Below, piece by piece: positions 26,806 through 35,558 of a stretch of 64,000 nucleotides of DNA. The notes under the pieces are model-generated. The model had not been told where the DNA came from. It was given only the letters and a program-made list of their open reading frames with translations, and ran no database searches. The stretch covers positions 62,001 through 126,000 of the forward strand of contig NZ_JAPMLL010000004.1 in NCBI RefSeq assembly GCF_026410255.1. The letters run 5' to 3'. Position numbers and translations under genes: made by a program. The stretch is from Xanthomarina sp. F1114. Its GTDB lineage: Bacteria; Bacteroidota; Bacteroidia; Flavobacteriales; Flavobacteriaceae. Every line of letters starts with the position of its first letter. Position 1 is the first letter of the stretch.

Positions 26806-26813
26806 CAAAAATA
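26806..26813 (-). promoter_or_regulatory. -7 promoter element of the DUF3810 gene, predicting a leaderless mRNA
   Basis: Reads TATTTTTG on the minus strand with four bases (AAAG) before the ATG at 26801. Confidence 0.65.
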
Positions 26814-26845
26814 GACAAATGTTTTAATACTCTATAAGATATAAG

Positions 26846-26853
26846 TACCTTTG
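26846..26853 (+). promoter_or_regulatory. -7 promoter element of pepD
   Basis: Reads TACCTTTG, perfect TAnnTTTG, 20 bases before the pepD ATG; divergent from the DUF3810 promoter 33 bases away. Confidence 0.65.
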
Positions 26854-26873
26854 TAAAACTTAAAAATACAGAT

Positions 26874-28334
26874 ATGAATTCAGAAATAAGAAACCTAGAG
26901 CCAAAAGAACTTTGGAACAAATTCGCCGATTTAAATGCTGTGCCAAGAGCTTCAAAAAAAGAAGAACAGGTTATTGCTTTTATGAAAGATTTTGGTAAAA
27001 AGTTAAATCTCGAAACTATCGAAGATGAAGTTGGTAACGTCATTATAAAGAAACCTGCAACTTCTGGCATGGAAGATCGTGTAACAATTGTTATGCAATC
27101 GCATTTAGATATGGTTCATCAAAAAAATGCAGATACTAATTTCGATTTTGCTACTCAAGGCATCGAAATGTTTGTGGACGGCGATTGGGTTCGTGCAAAA
27201 GGAACAACTTTAGGTGCCGATAACGGCTTAGGTGTTGCTACAATTATGGCTATTTTAGAAAGTACAGATATTCCTCATCCGGCTATTGAAGCTTTGTTTA
27301 CCATAGATGAAGAAACAGGTATGACTGGAGCTATGGGATTAAAAGGAGGTTTGCTTGAAGGTGACATTCTTTTAAACTTAGATACAGAAGAAGATGATGA
27401 AATTGGTGTTGGATGTGCTGGAGGTGTCGATGTAACTGCAACTAGAACATATAACGAAGAAGAAACGCCTGAATTTAAAACTGGATTTTCTATTGTAGTA
27501 AGAGGCTTGCAAGGTGGACATTCTGGAATGCAAATTCATGAAGGATTAGGAAATGCTAATAAGCTAATGAACCGTTTATTATTTGATGGTTTTGAAAATT
27601 TTGGGTTGCGTATTTCTGAAATCGATGGAGGTAGCTTAAGAAATGCTATTCCTAGAGAAAGTAAAGCTATTGTTGCTATTGATGCAGTTCATGAAGATGC
27701 TTTTATTGCTGAAATGACAGATTATGCCATGGAGATAAAAACAGAACTGAAAACTATGGAACCAGATTTAGAGATTGAAGTTTCTAAAACTGAAACTCCT
27801 AAAAAGATTATGGATTTAGGGGTTCAGGAAGGTTTAACCAGAGCTTTATATGCAGCCTTAAATGGAGTTTATAGAATGAGTGCAGATATTCCTGATTTGG
27901 TAGAAACGTCTAATAATGTTGCTAGAGTGGTTGTAAAAGATGGACAAATAGAAATAGCATGTCTAACGCGTTCCTCTGTAGAAAGTTCCAAATGGGATTT
28001 GGCTAATATGTTAAGAGCTACTTTTGAATTAACTGGTTGCGAGGTTGAATTCTCTGGAGATTATCCGGGATGGAAACCAAATATGGATTCGGCTATTTTA
28101 AAAGTATTAGATAGCTTATATCAAAAGATGAATGGAGAGAAAGCACATGTAGCTGCTTGTCATGCTGGATTAGAATGTGGAATTTTAGGTCAGAATTATC
28201 CAGATATGGATATGATTAGTTTTGGTCCAAACATTAAAGGAGCACACTCTCCAGATGAAAGAGCCCAAATATCTTCAGCTCAAAAATACTGGAAATTTGT
28301 TTTAGAAATTTTAAAGCAGATTCCTAAGAAGTAA
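26874..28334 (+). CDS. pepD: Aminoacyl-histidine dipeptidase (M20 family)
   Basis: 486 residues, the usual PepD/PepV-like length. Cleaves Xaa-His and other dipeptides in the cytoplasm with two metals. Visible ligands and catalytic residues: MQSHLDMVHQ (about 78-87; His and catalytic Asp), LGADNGLGVA (bridging Asp near 119), IDEETGMTGAMGL (catalytic Glu and metal Glu), LDTEEDDEIGVGCAGG and the late His in GAHSPDERAQ (about 461). The dimerisation or lid domain sits between about 205 and 380. Single gene with its own promoter and a palindromic terminator. Confidence 0.95.
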   Translation: MNSEIRNLEPKELWNKFADLNAVPRASKKEEQVIAFMKDFGKKLNLETIEDEVGNVIIKKPATSGMEDRVTIVMQSHLDMVHQKNADTNFDFATQGIEMFVDGDWVRAKGTTLGADNGLGVATIMAILESTDIPHPAIEALFTIDEETGMTGAMGLKGGLLEGDILLNLDTEEDDEIGVGCAGGVDVTATRTYNEEETPEFKTGFSIVVRGLQGGHSGMQIHEGLGNANKLMNRLLFDGFENFGLRISEIDGGSLRNAIPRESKAIVAIDAVHEDAFIAEMTDYAMEIKTELKTMEPDLEIEVSKTETPKKIMDLGVQEGLTRALYAALNGVYRMSADIPDLVETSNNVARVVVKDGQIEIACLTRSSVESSKWDLANMLRATFELTGCEVEFSGDYPGWKPNMDSAILKVLDSLYQKMNGEKAHVAACHAGLECGILGQNYPDMDMISFGPNIKGAHSPDERAQISSAQKYWKFVLEILKQIPKK

Positions 28335-28363
28335 ATTAAAATTATACTTAGGTTTATAAAATG

Positions 28364-28391
28364 AAAAAGCAGCTCCATGGAGCTGCTTTTT
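28364..28391. terminator. Bidirectional terminator between pepD and the cyclophilin-FKBP gene
   Basis: GCAGCTCC pairs with GGAGCTGC (28369-28386, fully palindromic), flanked by AAAAA on the left and a T run on the right, so it works for both convergent genes. Confidence 0.85.
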
Positions 28392-28422
28392 TAGTGCATA
28401 TATTGGAAAGGAAACAGAATTT

Positions 28423-29583
28423 TTATTCTGCTACTCCCATAATTTCTAAATCGAAAATTAAATTGCTATTTGGTGGAACTGGTCCCATTCCATTAGACCC
28501 ATAACCTAAATAACTTGGAATAAATACGCGTGCTTTATCTCCTACATTCATATTAAGCATAGCTTCTCTAAAACCAGGAACTAGACTGGCTGTTTCGTTA
28601 TAGATCATAGCAAATGGTTTGTAACCACCTTGAGCGTCACGCTGCTCGTTATATTGGTTGTTTTCTTTGGCTACATCAGCCCAAGAGGTGTCGAATAAAC
28701 GTCCATCCTCAAAAAAGCCTGCATAATTAACAAGTACTTTTTGTGCAGAAGTTGGCTTTACGGCAGCTTCGTCTTGTTTGGTGAAAATCATAACCACTCC
28801 AGTATCTAACTTTTTAACTGTTCCGTTTAAATCGGCATTTTTGCTTATAAAAGTTTCAGCAGACTCTTTAGCACTTTCCTTAAGCTTCTTGTCTTCTAAT
28901 TCTTTTAATTCTTTTTGTCTTTGTTCAACCTTAGGAAGCTCTTCAGTATAAACTTTGGCAGCATCAAAAGCTTCTGCATCTTTTCCTTTTCTAATTATGT
29001 TTAAAGATTCTATAATAACAGGATCAACAGGCTTGTTATCTCCTCTGTTAACTTCAACATTAGAAATACTATCTTGTACATCCATTCCAAGAACTAATTC
29101 TCCAAAAACTGCATGTCTGTTATCTAAATTAGGAGTAGGAATTTCGGTAATAAAAAACTGACTTCCATTAGTGGCAGGACCAGCATTGGCCATAGATAAA
29201 ACACCAGGCTTATCATGTTTTAAATCCGGGTGAAATTCATCTAAAAACTGATAGCCAGGACTTCCAGCTCCCGTTCCAGTTGGATCTCCACCTTGAATCA
29301 TAAATTTATCAATAACTCTGTGGAAAGTTGTTCCATTGTAATATTTTTTTCCTTTTAAAGAATCTGGAAGATTTGGATGTGTTCCTTCTGCTAAAGCTAC
29401 AAAGTTTGCTACTGTTACAGGAACTCTTTTGTAGTTTAATTTTGCTACCATTGTCCCTTTGTTTGTAACAAATTCGGCATATAATCCATCTTCTAAATCA
29501 GGATATTTTTGTTGTTCGCAAGAAGTGAAACTTACTAAAATTGCAAGGATTAAAATTTTCATAGTATGTTTTAAAATATTCAT
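28423..29583 (-). CDS. Lipoprotein peptidyl-prolyl isomerase, cyclophilin fused to FKBP
   Basis: 386 residues. A lipoprotein signal ends FTSC (Cys near residue 23). Residues about 35-190 are a cyclophilin: [31 protein letters not shown] contains the catalytic FHR and QGGD, and [17 protein letters not shown] the binding pocket. A charged helical linker (about 205-250) leads to an FKBP domain (about 270-386): [29 protein letters not shown] and [27 protein letters not shown]. It assists folding of exported proteins in the periplasm. M8 is an alternative start. Next upstream gene is gldI, another FKBP-like lipoprotein. Confidence 0.93.
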   Translation of the reverse strand: MNILKHTMKILILAILVSFTSCEQQKYPDLEDGLYAEFVTNKGTMVAKLNYKRVPVTVANFVALAEGTHPNLPDSLKGKKYYNGTTFHRVIDKFMIQGGDPTGTGAGSPGYQFLDEFHPDLKHDKPGVLSMANAGPATNGSQFFITEIPTPNLDNRHAVFGELVLGMDVQDSISNVEVNRGDNKPVDPVIIESLNIIRKGKDAEAFDAAKVYTEELPKVEQRQKELKELEDKKLKESAKESAETFISKNADLNGTVKKLDTGVVMIFTKQDEAAVKPTSAQKVLVNYAGFFEDGRLFDTSWADVAKENNQYNEQRDAQGGYKPFAMIYNETASLVPGFREAMLNMNVGDKARVFIPSYLGYGSNGMGPVPPNSNLIFDLEIMGVAE

Positions 29584-29638
29584 TTGTAATTAATTTTTCG
29601 GTTGTAAAAATAGTGTTTTATTAAATTATTATTTGAGG

Positions 29639-30175
29639 TTATTTGTCAATAATTGAGTTTATAGAAACTTCACATTTTAATGGTACATTAATACCAATTC
29701 TATTATCGTCTCCATAATACCCATATGCTTTTTGCGACGGGAACATAAAAGTAACTGTTTCTCCTGTTTTCATAAGTTTTAAACCTTCTCTTAGACCAGA
29801 AAAAAGTTCTTGTTTATCCATAACATAGGTTTGGGGTTTAAGATCTTCTTTAGAATAAATAAGTTGGTCGTCTAAGGTTTTAACGTTGTAGTTGAAATTA
29901 ACAATATCACCGAATTCTGGTGACATTAAACTGTCTGCCTGTTTTTTATTGTAGTAATACCAGAATCCACTTTCTGAGGCTATATAAGTCTCCTCAGGAT
30001 GTTCTTCCATAATATTTTTAATATAGGCTTCTTCGCGTTCTCTTAATTTAATATTTCTCTCAATAGACTCATCAATAAATGAACCGGATTTGGAGGAAAC
30101 TGGTCGTCTGGCTTCAGGCGATTTACATGCAATTAGAAACACGGTACTTAGTAATATACAGAGTATTCTACTCAT
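29639..30175 (-). CDS. gldI: Gliding motility-associated FKBP-type lipoprotein GldI
   Basis: 178 residues. Lipobox FLIAC (Cys at 17). A short charged helix (about 34-60) precedes an FKBP-like domain (about 65-178): YIASESGFWYYYNKK, FGDIVNFNYNVKTLDDQLIYSKEDLK, LFSGLREGLKLMKTGETVTFMFPSQKAYGYYGDDNRIGINVPLKCEVSI region. GldI of Flavobacterium johnsoniae is needed for gliding, probably by folding a component of the gliding/T9SS machinery in the periplasm. Its ATG overlaps the stop of the DHH phosphoesterase by eight bases, so the two are coupled, an order common in Flavobacteria. The pair with the cyclophilin-FKBP gene makes a local folding-factor cluster. Confidence 0.9.
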   Translation of the reverse strand: MSRILCILLSTVFLIACKSPEARRPVSSKSGSFIDESIERNIKLREREEAYIKNIMEEHPEETYIASESGFWYYYNKKQADSLMSPEFGDIVNFNYNVKTLDDQLIYSKEDLKPQTYVMDKQELFSGLREGLKLMKTGETVTFMFPSQKAYGYYGDDNRIGINVPLKCEVSINSIIDK

Positions 30176-31187
30176 TGTTTAGGGCATTTTTATAGCGTGG
30201 TAAGATACTAATAAAATTTTCAACTGTGGATTTTAAATCTAAATTGCTTTTTCCACCAGCAGCATTGGTATGTCCTCCGCCTTCAAAATGTGCTCTAGAA
30301 AATTCGTTAACAGAGAAATTTCCTTTAGAACGTAACGAGATTTTTACGATGTTATTTTGCGCGTCTTCAATAAATATAGCGGCAAAAATAATATTATTAA
30401 GAGAAAGCGCGTAATTCACAAAACCTTCAGTATCTCCTTTTTTATAATTAAATTCATTTAACTCATCTTGAGAAAGTGTTATAATAGCTGTTCGGTATTC
30501 TGGAAAAACCTTTAAATTACTTAACGCACGTCCTAGAAGCTGCATGCGGTCGTAGCTATTATTGTCAAAAATCTGATTGTGAATTTCTGAATGATTGGCA
30601 CCATTATCTATTAAATCTCCAACTACCTGATGAGTTCTACTTGTGGTTGAAGGAAATCTAAACGATCCAGTATCTGTTAATATTCCGGCATATAAACAAC
30701 TGGATATGTTCTTGTCTATCAGGTTTTTTTCTCCAAGCATTTCTATGAAATTATATACCATTTCGCAAGTGGAGCTCATGCTAACATCAGAGTACATATA
30801 AGTAGCATAATTGTCTGGTTGCTGATGATGGTCTATCATAATTTTCAAAGCCTTGCTTGTAGCTAAAGCCTCTTCCATGTCTCCGGTTCTATTAAGAGCA
30901 TTAAAATCTAAAGTAAAAATAATATCTGCTTGAGAAATTAACGTATCACTTTCCTCTTTTTGAGAGTCGTATTTTAAAATTTCTGATTCTCCTGGCATCC
31001 ATTTTAAAAAATCGGGGTAATCATTTGGAGCAATCACTCTTGCGTTTTGCTTGTGTTTTAAAAGATAATGGTATAAACCTAAAGTAGAACCAATAGCGTC
31101 TCCATCTGGATTTTTATGGGGAACAATAACTATTTGCTTAGGTGTTTTTAACAGCTGTTTTATTTTTAAAATATCGTCTTTCTTCAT
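30168..31187 (-). CDS. DHH-family phosphoesterase (NrnA-like nanoRNase / pAp phosphatase)
   Basis: 339 residues from ATG 31187; the frame can be read two codons further to a TTG but MKKDDIL is the natural start. DHH domain: IVPHKNPDGDAIGS (about 20-33), TLDFNALNRTGD (about 92), and MIDHHQQPD with DHH near 116. DHHA1 domain: C-terminal FEGGGHTNAAGG (about 305-316), the GGGH substrate loop. NrnA degrades 2-5-nt RNAs and dephosphorylates 3'-phosphoadenosine 5'-phosphate in other bacteria. A TATCTTCG near-match to the -7 element is just upstream. Translationally coupled to gldI. Confidence 0.92.
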   Translation of the reverse strand: MKKDDILKIKQLLKTPKQIVIVPHKNPDGDAIGSTLGLYHYLLKHKQNARVIAPNDYPDFLKWMPGESEILKYDSQKEESDTLISQADIIFTLDFNALNRTGDMEEALATSKALKIMIDHHQQPDNYATYMYSDVSMSSTCEMVYNFIEMLGEKNLIDKNISSCLYAGILTDTGSFRFPSTTSRTHQVVGDLIDNGANHSEIHNQIFDNNSYDRMQLLGRALSNLKVFPEYRTAIITLSQDELNEFNYKKGDTEGFVNYALSLNNIIFAAIFIEDAQNNIVKISLRSKGNFSVNEFSRAHFEGGGHTNAAGGKSNLDLKSTVENFISILPRYKNALNNE

Positions 31188-31246
31188 AGGCAACGAAGAT
31201 ACAATTTTTTAATATTGGTTTTTGAGGTTTTTTTACAGAAAAGAGT

Positions 31247-31254
31247 TACTTTTG
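31247..31254 (+). promoter_or_regulatory. -7 promoter element of ndk
   Basis: Reads TACTTTTG, perfect TAnnTTTG, 23 bases before the ndk ATG. Confidence 0.65.
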
Positions 31255-31277
31255 CACCCAAATTAAAAAAATAATAA

Positions 31278-31697
31278 ATGGCAACTAACAGAACATTTAC
31301 AATGCTTAAGCCTGATTCAGTAGAAAAAGGGCACATTGGCGCAATTTTAGAAAAAATCAATGCTTCAGGTTTTAGAATCGTAGCAATGAAATTAACACAA
31401 ATGACAAAAGCAGATGCTGAGACATTTTATGCAATTCACAACGAAAGACCTTTCTTTGGAGAATTAGTAGAATATATGACTCGTGGTCCTATTGTAGCTG
31501 CTATTTTAGAAAAAGAAAATGCTGTTGAAGATTTTAGAACTTTAATTGGTGCTACTAATCCTGCAGAAGCTGCAGAAGGAACTATAAGAAAGTTATATGC
31601 TGCTTCTATTGGAGAAAATGCTGTTCACGGGAGTGATAGTGATGAGAATGCTGCTATTGAAGGAGCTTTCCATTTTTCTGGAAGAGAGATGTTTTAA
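31278..31697 (+). CDS. ndk: Nucleoside diphosphate kinase
   Basis: 139 residues, normal. Moves the gamma phosphate between NTPs and NDPs via a phospho-His. [16 protein letters not shown] (start), [25 protein letters not shown] (about 51-75) and [12 protein letters not shown] with the catalytic His near 115 are all present. Own promoter and a perfect hairpin terminator, so a single-gene transcript. Confidence 0.97.
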   Translation: MATNRTFTMLKPDSVEKGHIGAILEKINASGFRIVAMKLTQMTKADAETFYAIHNERPFFGELVEYMTRGPIVAAILEKENAVEDFRTLIGATNPAEAAEGTIRKLYAASIGENAVHGSDSDENAAIEGAFHFSGREMF

Positions 31698-31728
31698 TTA
31701 AAACAAGCTTTTATATAAATATAATAAG

Positions 31729-31759
31729 GCCTGAAAATTTAAATTTTCAGGCTTTTTTT
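31729..31759 (+). terminator. Intrinsic terminator of ndk
   Basis: GCCTGAAAATTT is followed directly by its exact complement AAATTTTCAGGC (31729-31752) and by seven T. An ATG at 31760 immediately after the T run is not a gene start. Confidence 0.88.
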
Positions 31760-31801
31760 ATGCTTTTTAATTTAAATTCGCACATCTTAAAAAATCTACT
31801 C

Positions 31802-34345
31802 ATGAAAAAAACAACAATCCTCTTGATTGGTTTTGTATTTATTAGCGCTTTAGCTTTTTCTCAAAATATCCAGGATGCCATTAAAAAACTAGAAAGTGAA
31901 ACTGAAGCTAAAATTTCTGTCAATGCGAATGGAATAGCAGAATTTATTAAATTTCCTGGAAATAAACCTATGGCCTTGAATGGCTCAACTCTACAAGCTA
32001 AGGTGATTTCGTTTTTAGAACTAAATAAAGGGTTGTTTCCTTTTGAAACAGTTGAAAGTACTTTCACATTTGGAACTATTAAAGAAGACAATTACGGGTA
32101 TAAACATATAGTTTTAACGCAACATAAAAATAATGTGCCAGTTTTTGATGGACAATTACGTTTTCATTTCAATACAAATAATAAGTTAACTGCCATAAAT
32201 GGCAATTATATTCCTAATATAAAAAATAGTACAGAACCTTCCATAAGTGTTTTACAGGCAAATACTATTGCAATTAATACAGTAGACAAGCAGGAACTTA
32301 ATACATCTGGCATCGCATTGTTTGCTTTTAAGACTACATTATATGTATTTCAAAAAGGTTTAATAAATAATAGTTTTGGGACAACTTCTTTGGTTTACGA
32401 AGTTGAGGTTAGAAATGATGCAGATGTAAGAGAATATGTTTATGTAAATGCACATTCTGGTGAAATTACAGAGCAATTTACCGGAATGGCTCATGTTTTA
32501 GATAGAGTAATTTACGAAAACAATGTCTCAAATATTGTGTGGCAGGAAGGAGATGCTTTTCCAGGTCCTTTAAATATTTGGCAACAAAATGAGGTTGTAG
32601 CATCAGGGCATGTTTATAACTTTTTTAACAATGCTTTTGGTTATGTATCGTACGATGGTGCCGATGCACAAATGCGAACCATAAATAATAATCCCAATAT
32701 TTCCTGTCCCAATGCCAATTGGAATGGCGTTACGGCAAATTATTGTAATGGAACAGCGTCGGATGATGTAATTGCGCACGAATGGGGTCATGCTTATACC
32801 GAATATACTAGTGGATTAATTTATGCTTATGAATCTGGCGCCATAAACGAATCTTTTTCTGATATCTGGGGGGAAACTATAGATTTACTAAATAACTATG
32901 AAGATGAGGACGATGACAATTCTCCAAGAACAGCTTGTTATAGTTCAGATAGATGGAGAATTGGAGAAGATGCAACTGCTTTTGGTGGAGCTATTAGAGA
33001 TATGTGGAATCCGAACTGTAATGGAGATCCAGGGAAAATAAGCGATTACCAATATTATTGTGGTACTGGAGATGCTGGAGGAGTTCATTATAATTCTGGA
33101 ATTCCAAATCATGCTTATGCACTGTTAGTAGATGGTGGTTCTTATAATGGACAAACTATTACAGGAATAGGCTTTACAAAAGCCGCCCATATTTTCTGGA
33201 GAGCACAAAGTGAGTACCTTACAGCTACAAGCGATTTTTATTCGTTGGCAGATGCTTTGGAAGCCTCATGCACAGATTTATTAGGAATTAATTTAGAGGG
33301 TTTAAGTACAGATGCTCCAGCAGGACTTTCTAATGAAGTTATTACAGTTTCAGATTATAATCAATTAGTTAATGTTATATTGGCTGTAGAATTACGAACA
33401 GAGAATAATTGTAATTATCAACCACTTCTATCAGATACGGACGAGCCTTGCGAAGCCGGCATAAATGCACCAATCTTCTTTGAAAATTGGGAGTCTGGAA
33501 TGGCTGGTTGGACATTGGAGCAAATTCCATCAGACCCTTCCACTTGGGAAGAAAGAGATTGGGAGATTGTTTCAAACTTACCAGAAGGAAGAGAAGGACA
33601 AGCTATTTTTGCTGTAGATCCAATAAATGGAAATTGTGTTACCTCGCTACAAGATGGAATTATTAGGTTAGAAAGTCCTGTAATTACTATCCCAAATCAA
33701 TTGACTGGAATATTTGAAATGACTTTTATGCATTTTGTATCTACAGAAAACAATTGGGATGGCGGTAATATAAAATATAGTTTAGATGGAAGTGCATGGG
33801 CACTTTTACCGGCAAGTGCATTTACTGCAAATCCTTATAATGCATATTTAAATGTAGAAGGCAATACGAACCCAATGGGAGGTGAAATGGCTTTTACAGG
33901 TACAGATGAAGGTAAAGTTACTGGAAGTTGGGGAAGAAGTTATATTGATTTATCATCTTTAGGAGTGGTTGCAAATTCAAGCATTCAGTTAAGATGGGAA
34001 TTAGGAACAGATGCTTGCAATGGAAGAGAAGGTTGGTATGTAGATGATATTTCTATTTATAATTGTGAGATGTCTCTTTCGGTTTCGGAAGTTGAAAACA
34101 TGGAAAACAATATTAAAGTTTATCCAAATCCTTCAAACGGAAAATTCACACTTAAAAGTTTAAATAACATAAACTTATTAAAAGCTGAGATTTATGATAT
34201 TAACGGAAGATTAATTAAATCGATTGATCTTTATAATAGTAAGAATCTTCAAACTATAGATATTTCGCAGGTTACTTCTGGAATTTATTTTATGAATGTG
34301 CATGCTAGAAATGCTACTCAAGTTATAAAACTGATTAAAAACTAA
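31802..34345 (+). CDS. M4 (thermolysin-like) metalloprotease secreted by the type IX system
   Basis: 847 residues from ATG 31802; the upstream ATG at 31760 abuts the ndk terminator and would put 14 residues before a perfect signal peptide (1-20, ISALAFSQ). Propeptide (about 25-215) has an FTP-like region (KHIVLTQHKNNVPVFDGQLRFHFN). Catalytic domain: H326-EWGH with H330, third zinc ligand E350 in GAINESFSD, and active-site His in GVHYNSGIPNHAYALL. A beta-sandwich carbohydrate/MAM-like module follows (NWESGMAGWTLEQ to GWYVDDISIYNC, about 565-755). The last 75 residues are a T9SS type A sorting domain (VYPNPSNGKF, YDINGRLI, SGIYFMNV, IKLIKN). Exported extracellular protein digestion is the likely role. 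Confidence 0.95.
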   Translation: MKKTTILLIGFVFISALAFSQNIQDAIKKLESETEAKISVNANGIAEFIKFPGNKPMALNGSTLQAKVISFLELNKGLFPFETVESTFTFGTIKEDNYGYKHIVLTQHKNNVPVFDGQLRFHFNTNNKLTAINGNYIPNIKNSTEPSISVLQANTIAINTVDKQELNTSGIALFAFKTTLYVFQKGLINNSFGTTSLVYEVEVRNDADVREYVYVNAHSGEITEQFTGMAHVLDRVIYENNVSNIVWQEGDAFPGPLNIWQQNEVVASGHVYNFFNNAFGYVSYDGADAQMRTINNNPNISCPNANWNGVTANYCNGTASDDVIAHEWGHAYTEYTSGLIYAYESGAINESFSDIWGETIDLLNNYEDEDDDNSPRTACYSSDRWRIGEDATAFGGAIRDMWNPNCNGDPGKISDYQYYCGTGDAGGVHYNSGIPNHAYALLVDGGSYNGQTITGIGFTKAAHIFWRAQSEYLTATSDFYSLADALEASCTDLLGINLEGLSTDAPAGLSNEVITVSDYNQLVNVILAVELRTENNCNYQPLLSDTDEPCEAGINAPIFFENWESGMAGWTLEQIPSDPSTWEERDWEIVSNLPEGREGQAIFAVDPINGNCVTSLQDGIIRLESPVITIPNQLTGIFEMTFMHFVSTENNWDGGNIKYSLDGSAWALLPASAFTANPYNAYLNVEGNTNPMGGEMAFTGTDEGKVTGSWGRSYIDLSSLGVVANSSIQLRWELGTDACNGREGWYVDDISIYNCEMSLSVSEVENMENNIKVYPNPSNGKFTLKSLNNINLLKAEIYDINGRLIKSIDLYNSKNLQTIDISQVTSGIYFMNVHARNATQVIKLIKN

Positions 34346-34362
34346 TCCAGTTTATTTCTAAT

Positions 34363-34397
34363 AAAAAAACCCACGACATGTAGTTGTGGGTTTTTTT
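34363..34397. terminator. Bidirectional terminator between the M4 protease and cspA
   Basis: CCCACGAC pairs with GTTGTGGG (one G-U pair) over a five-base loop, flanked by AAAAAAA and TTTTTTT, serving both convergent genes. Confidence 0.88.
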
Positions 34398-34421
34398 GTT
34401 CTAAAAAGATAAGCGTATATA

Positions 34422-34613
34422 CTAGATAACTTTTACGTTTATTGCGTTTAATCCTTTTTTGCCTTCTGTTAATTCGAATTCAACTTCATCTCCTTCACGA
34501 ATTTCGTCGATTAGTCCTGAAATGTGTACAAAATGTTCTCTGTTTGAACCTTCTTCTATAATGAATCCAAATCCTTTGGTATCGTTGAAGAACTTTACTG
34601 TTCCTTTACTCAT
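34422..34613 (-). CDS. Cold-shock domain protein
   Basis: 63 residues, a single CSD. KGTVKFFNDTKGFGFIIEEG contains RNP1 (KGFGFI), and HFVHISGL contains RNP2. One N-terminal position is Asn-Asp where most CspA proteins have NxxKG, a normal variation in Bacteroidota. Binds single-stranded nucleic acid and melts RNA structure. The 80-base leader is AT-rich with TATAATTTG, one base off the -7 consensus spacing. Confidence 0.95.
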   Translation of the reverse strand: MSKGTVKFFNDTKGFGFIIEEGSNREHFVHISGLIDEIREGDEVEFELTEGKKGLNAINVKVI

Positions 34614-34695
34614 AATATTATAATTAAATTAATTATAAACTATAGAGCAAATTATATGCCAAAAACTTATTTGTGTTTAATTGAGGTATAGAGAA

Positions 34696-34992
34696 TTAGC
34701 GTAATACTAATTTGGTTATAACGTCTTTTCCAAGAGATTCGTTTAACATACTAATAATTTTTTCTTTACCATAACTAAGTTCTTCTCTTAAAACACTAGA
34801 ACTTAATTGTACATAAAGCGTATTGTTTTTTAATTGGATATCTGTTGTATAATTATTGACGCCATTTCCCATCATTTCTCTCCATGTGTCTTGTACTTTA
34901 ACTACATCTAAGCCGTATTCTAATTTATTGGTTTCAACAAATTCTTTTAAGGCATCTGCAATGCTAATATGTTCGTTGTTTCGTTTTGCCAT
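34696..34992 (-). CDS. DUF721 protein (DciA-like)
   Basis: 98 residues: NEHISIADALKEFVETNKLEYGLDVVKVQDTWREMMGNGVNNYTTDIQLKNNTLYVQLSSSVLREELSY. The compact alpha-beta KH-like core with W-x-x-x-G and the basic C-terminus match DUF721. In other bacteria DUF721 (DciA) loads the replicative helicase DnaB, so a replication role is likely but not proven here. Twelve bases downstream of a lipoprotein gene and near recF, a neighbourhood often seen for DUF721. Confidence 0.85.
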   Translation of the reverse strand: MAKRNNEHISIADALKEFVETNKLEYGLDVVKVQDTWREMMGNGVNNYTTDIQLKNNTLYVQLSSSVLREELSYGKEKIISMLNESLGKDVITKLVLR

Positions 34993-35003
34993 GATTTATA
35001 AAC

Positions 35004-35429
35004 TTATTTAGTAACGTCTATAGCTGTAAATCTCTTATATAAAAATACAGCTTTATTTTTATTAATAACTTTAAGTTGCTCTTTATTTGCTGACAAAACC
35101 GTTTCTTTCCAAGTATCGAAAGGAGTTTTATAATATAAGTTTAAACTGTCATTTTCTATTTTAATAGTAAATTGCTCAGTGTCATTAGAGGTTTCATATG
35201 TTCCATCGAAACCTGGTTTTAATTTTAGCCTAAACCCAGTTAAACTGTCCGAAACTTTAATATAATCTACGGTATCATTATAAGTATATTTTTTCTTTGT
35301 ACCATCTGCTAATTGTACTTCTTCTATTTCCCAATAACCTTCAAGATGTTCTATATAGGTTTCTGGGTTTTTAGAGCAGCTGTTTAAAATTAATAAGCTT
35401 AGAAATAGAAAGAGGTATTTTGAGTTCAT
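35004..35429 (-). CDS. Small lipocalin-like lipoprotein, function unknown
   Basis: 141 residues. Lipobox LILNSC with Cys at residue 18. The mature part reads HLEGYWEIEEVQLADGTKKKYTYNDTVDYIKVSD, FDGTYETSNDTEQFTIKIENDSLNLYYKTPFDTWKETVLSANKEQLKV, a series of short strands beginning with the GxW signature of lipocalin-like domains. No catalytic motif. Lies between recF and the DUF721 gene on the same strand, 129 bases after recF and with an inverted repeat in between, so it probably has its own promoter. Confidence 0.8.
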   Translation of the reverse strand: MNSKYLFLFLSLLILNSCSKNPETYIEHLEGYWEIEEVQLADGTKKKYTYNDTVDYIKVSDSLTGFRLKLKPGFDGTYETSNDTEQFTIKIENDSLNLYYKTPFDTWKETVLSANKEQLKVINKNKAVFLYKRFTAIDVTK

Positions 35430-35503
35430 AATTATATAGATGTTACAGTTTACAATTCAAAGTTTAAAAAAATTGAATTAAGTAGCAAGTTTAAAGTATT
35501 AAG

Positions 35504-35549
35504 AAAATAGGAAACTAAAAGTACACTCGCTATAAGATACTCCTATTTT
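35504..35549. terminator. Inverted repeat downstream of recF (possible terminator)
   Basis: AAAATAGGA (35504-35512) and TCCTATTTT (35541-35549) form nine perfect pairs around a 28-base loop, ten bases past the recF stop. The long loop makes it a weak candidate. Confidence 0.35.
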
Positions 35550-35558
35550 ATTTTTTAT

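Noticed and set aside
31760-31801. Upstream start of the M4 protease at 31760
   Set aside because: This ATG is at the end of the ndk terminator T run and would add 14 residues before a complete signal peptide.
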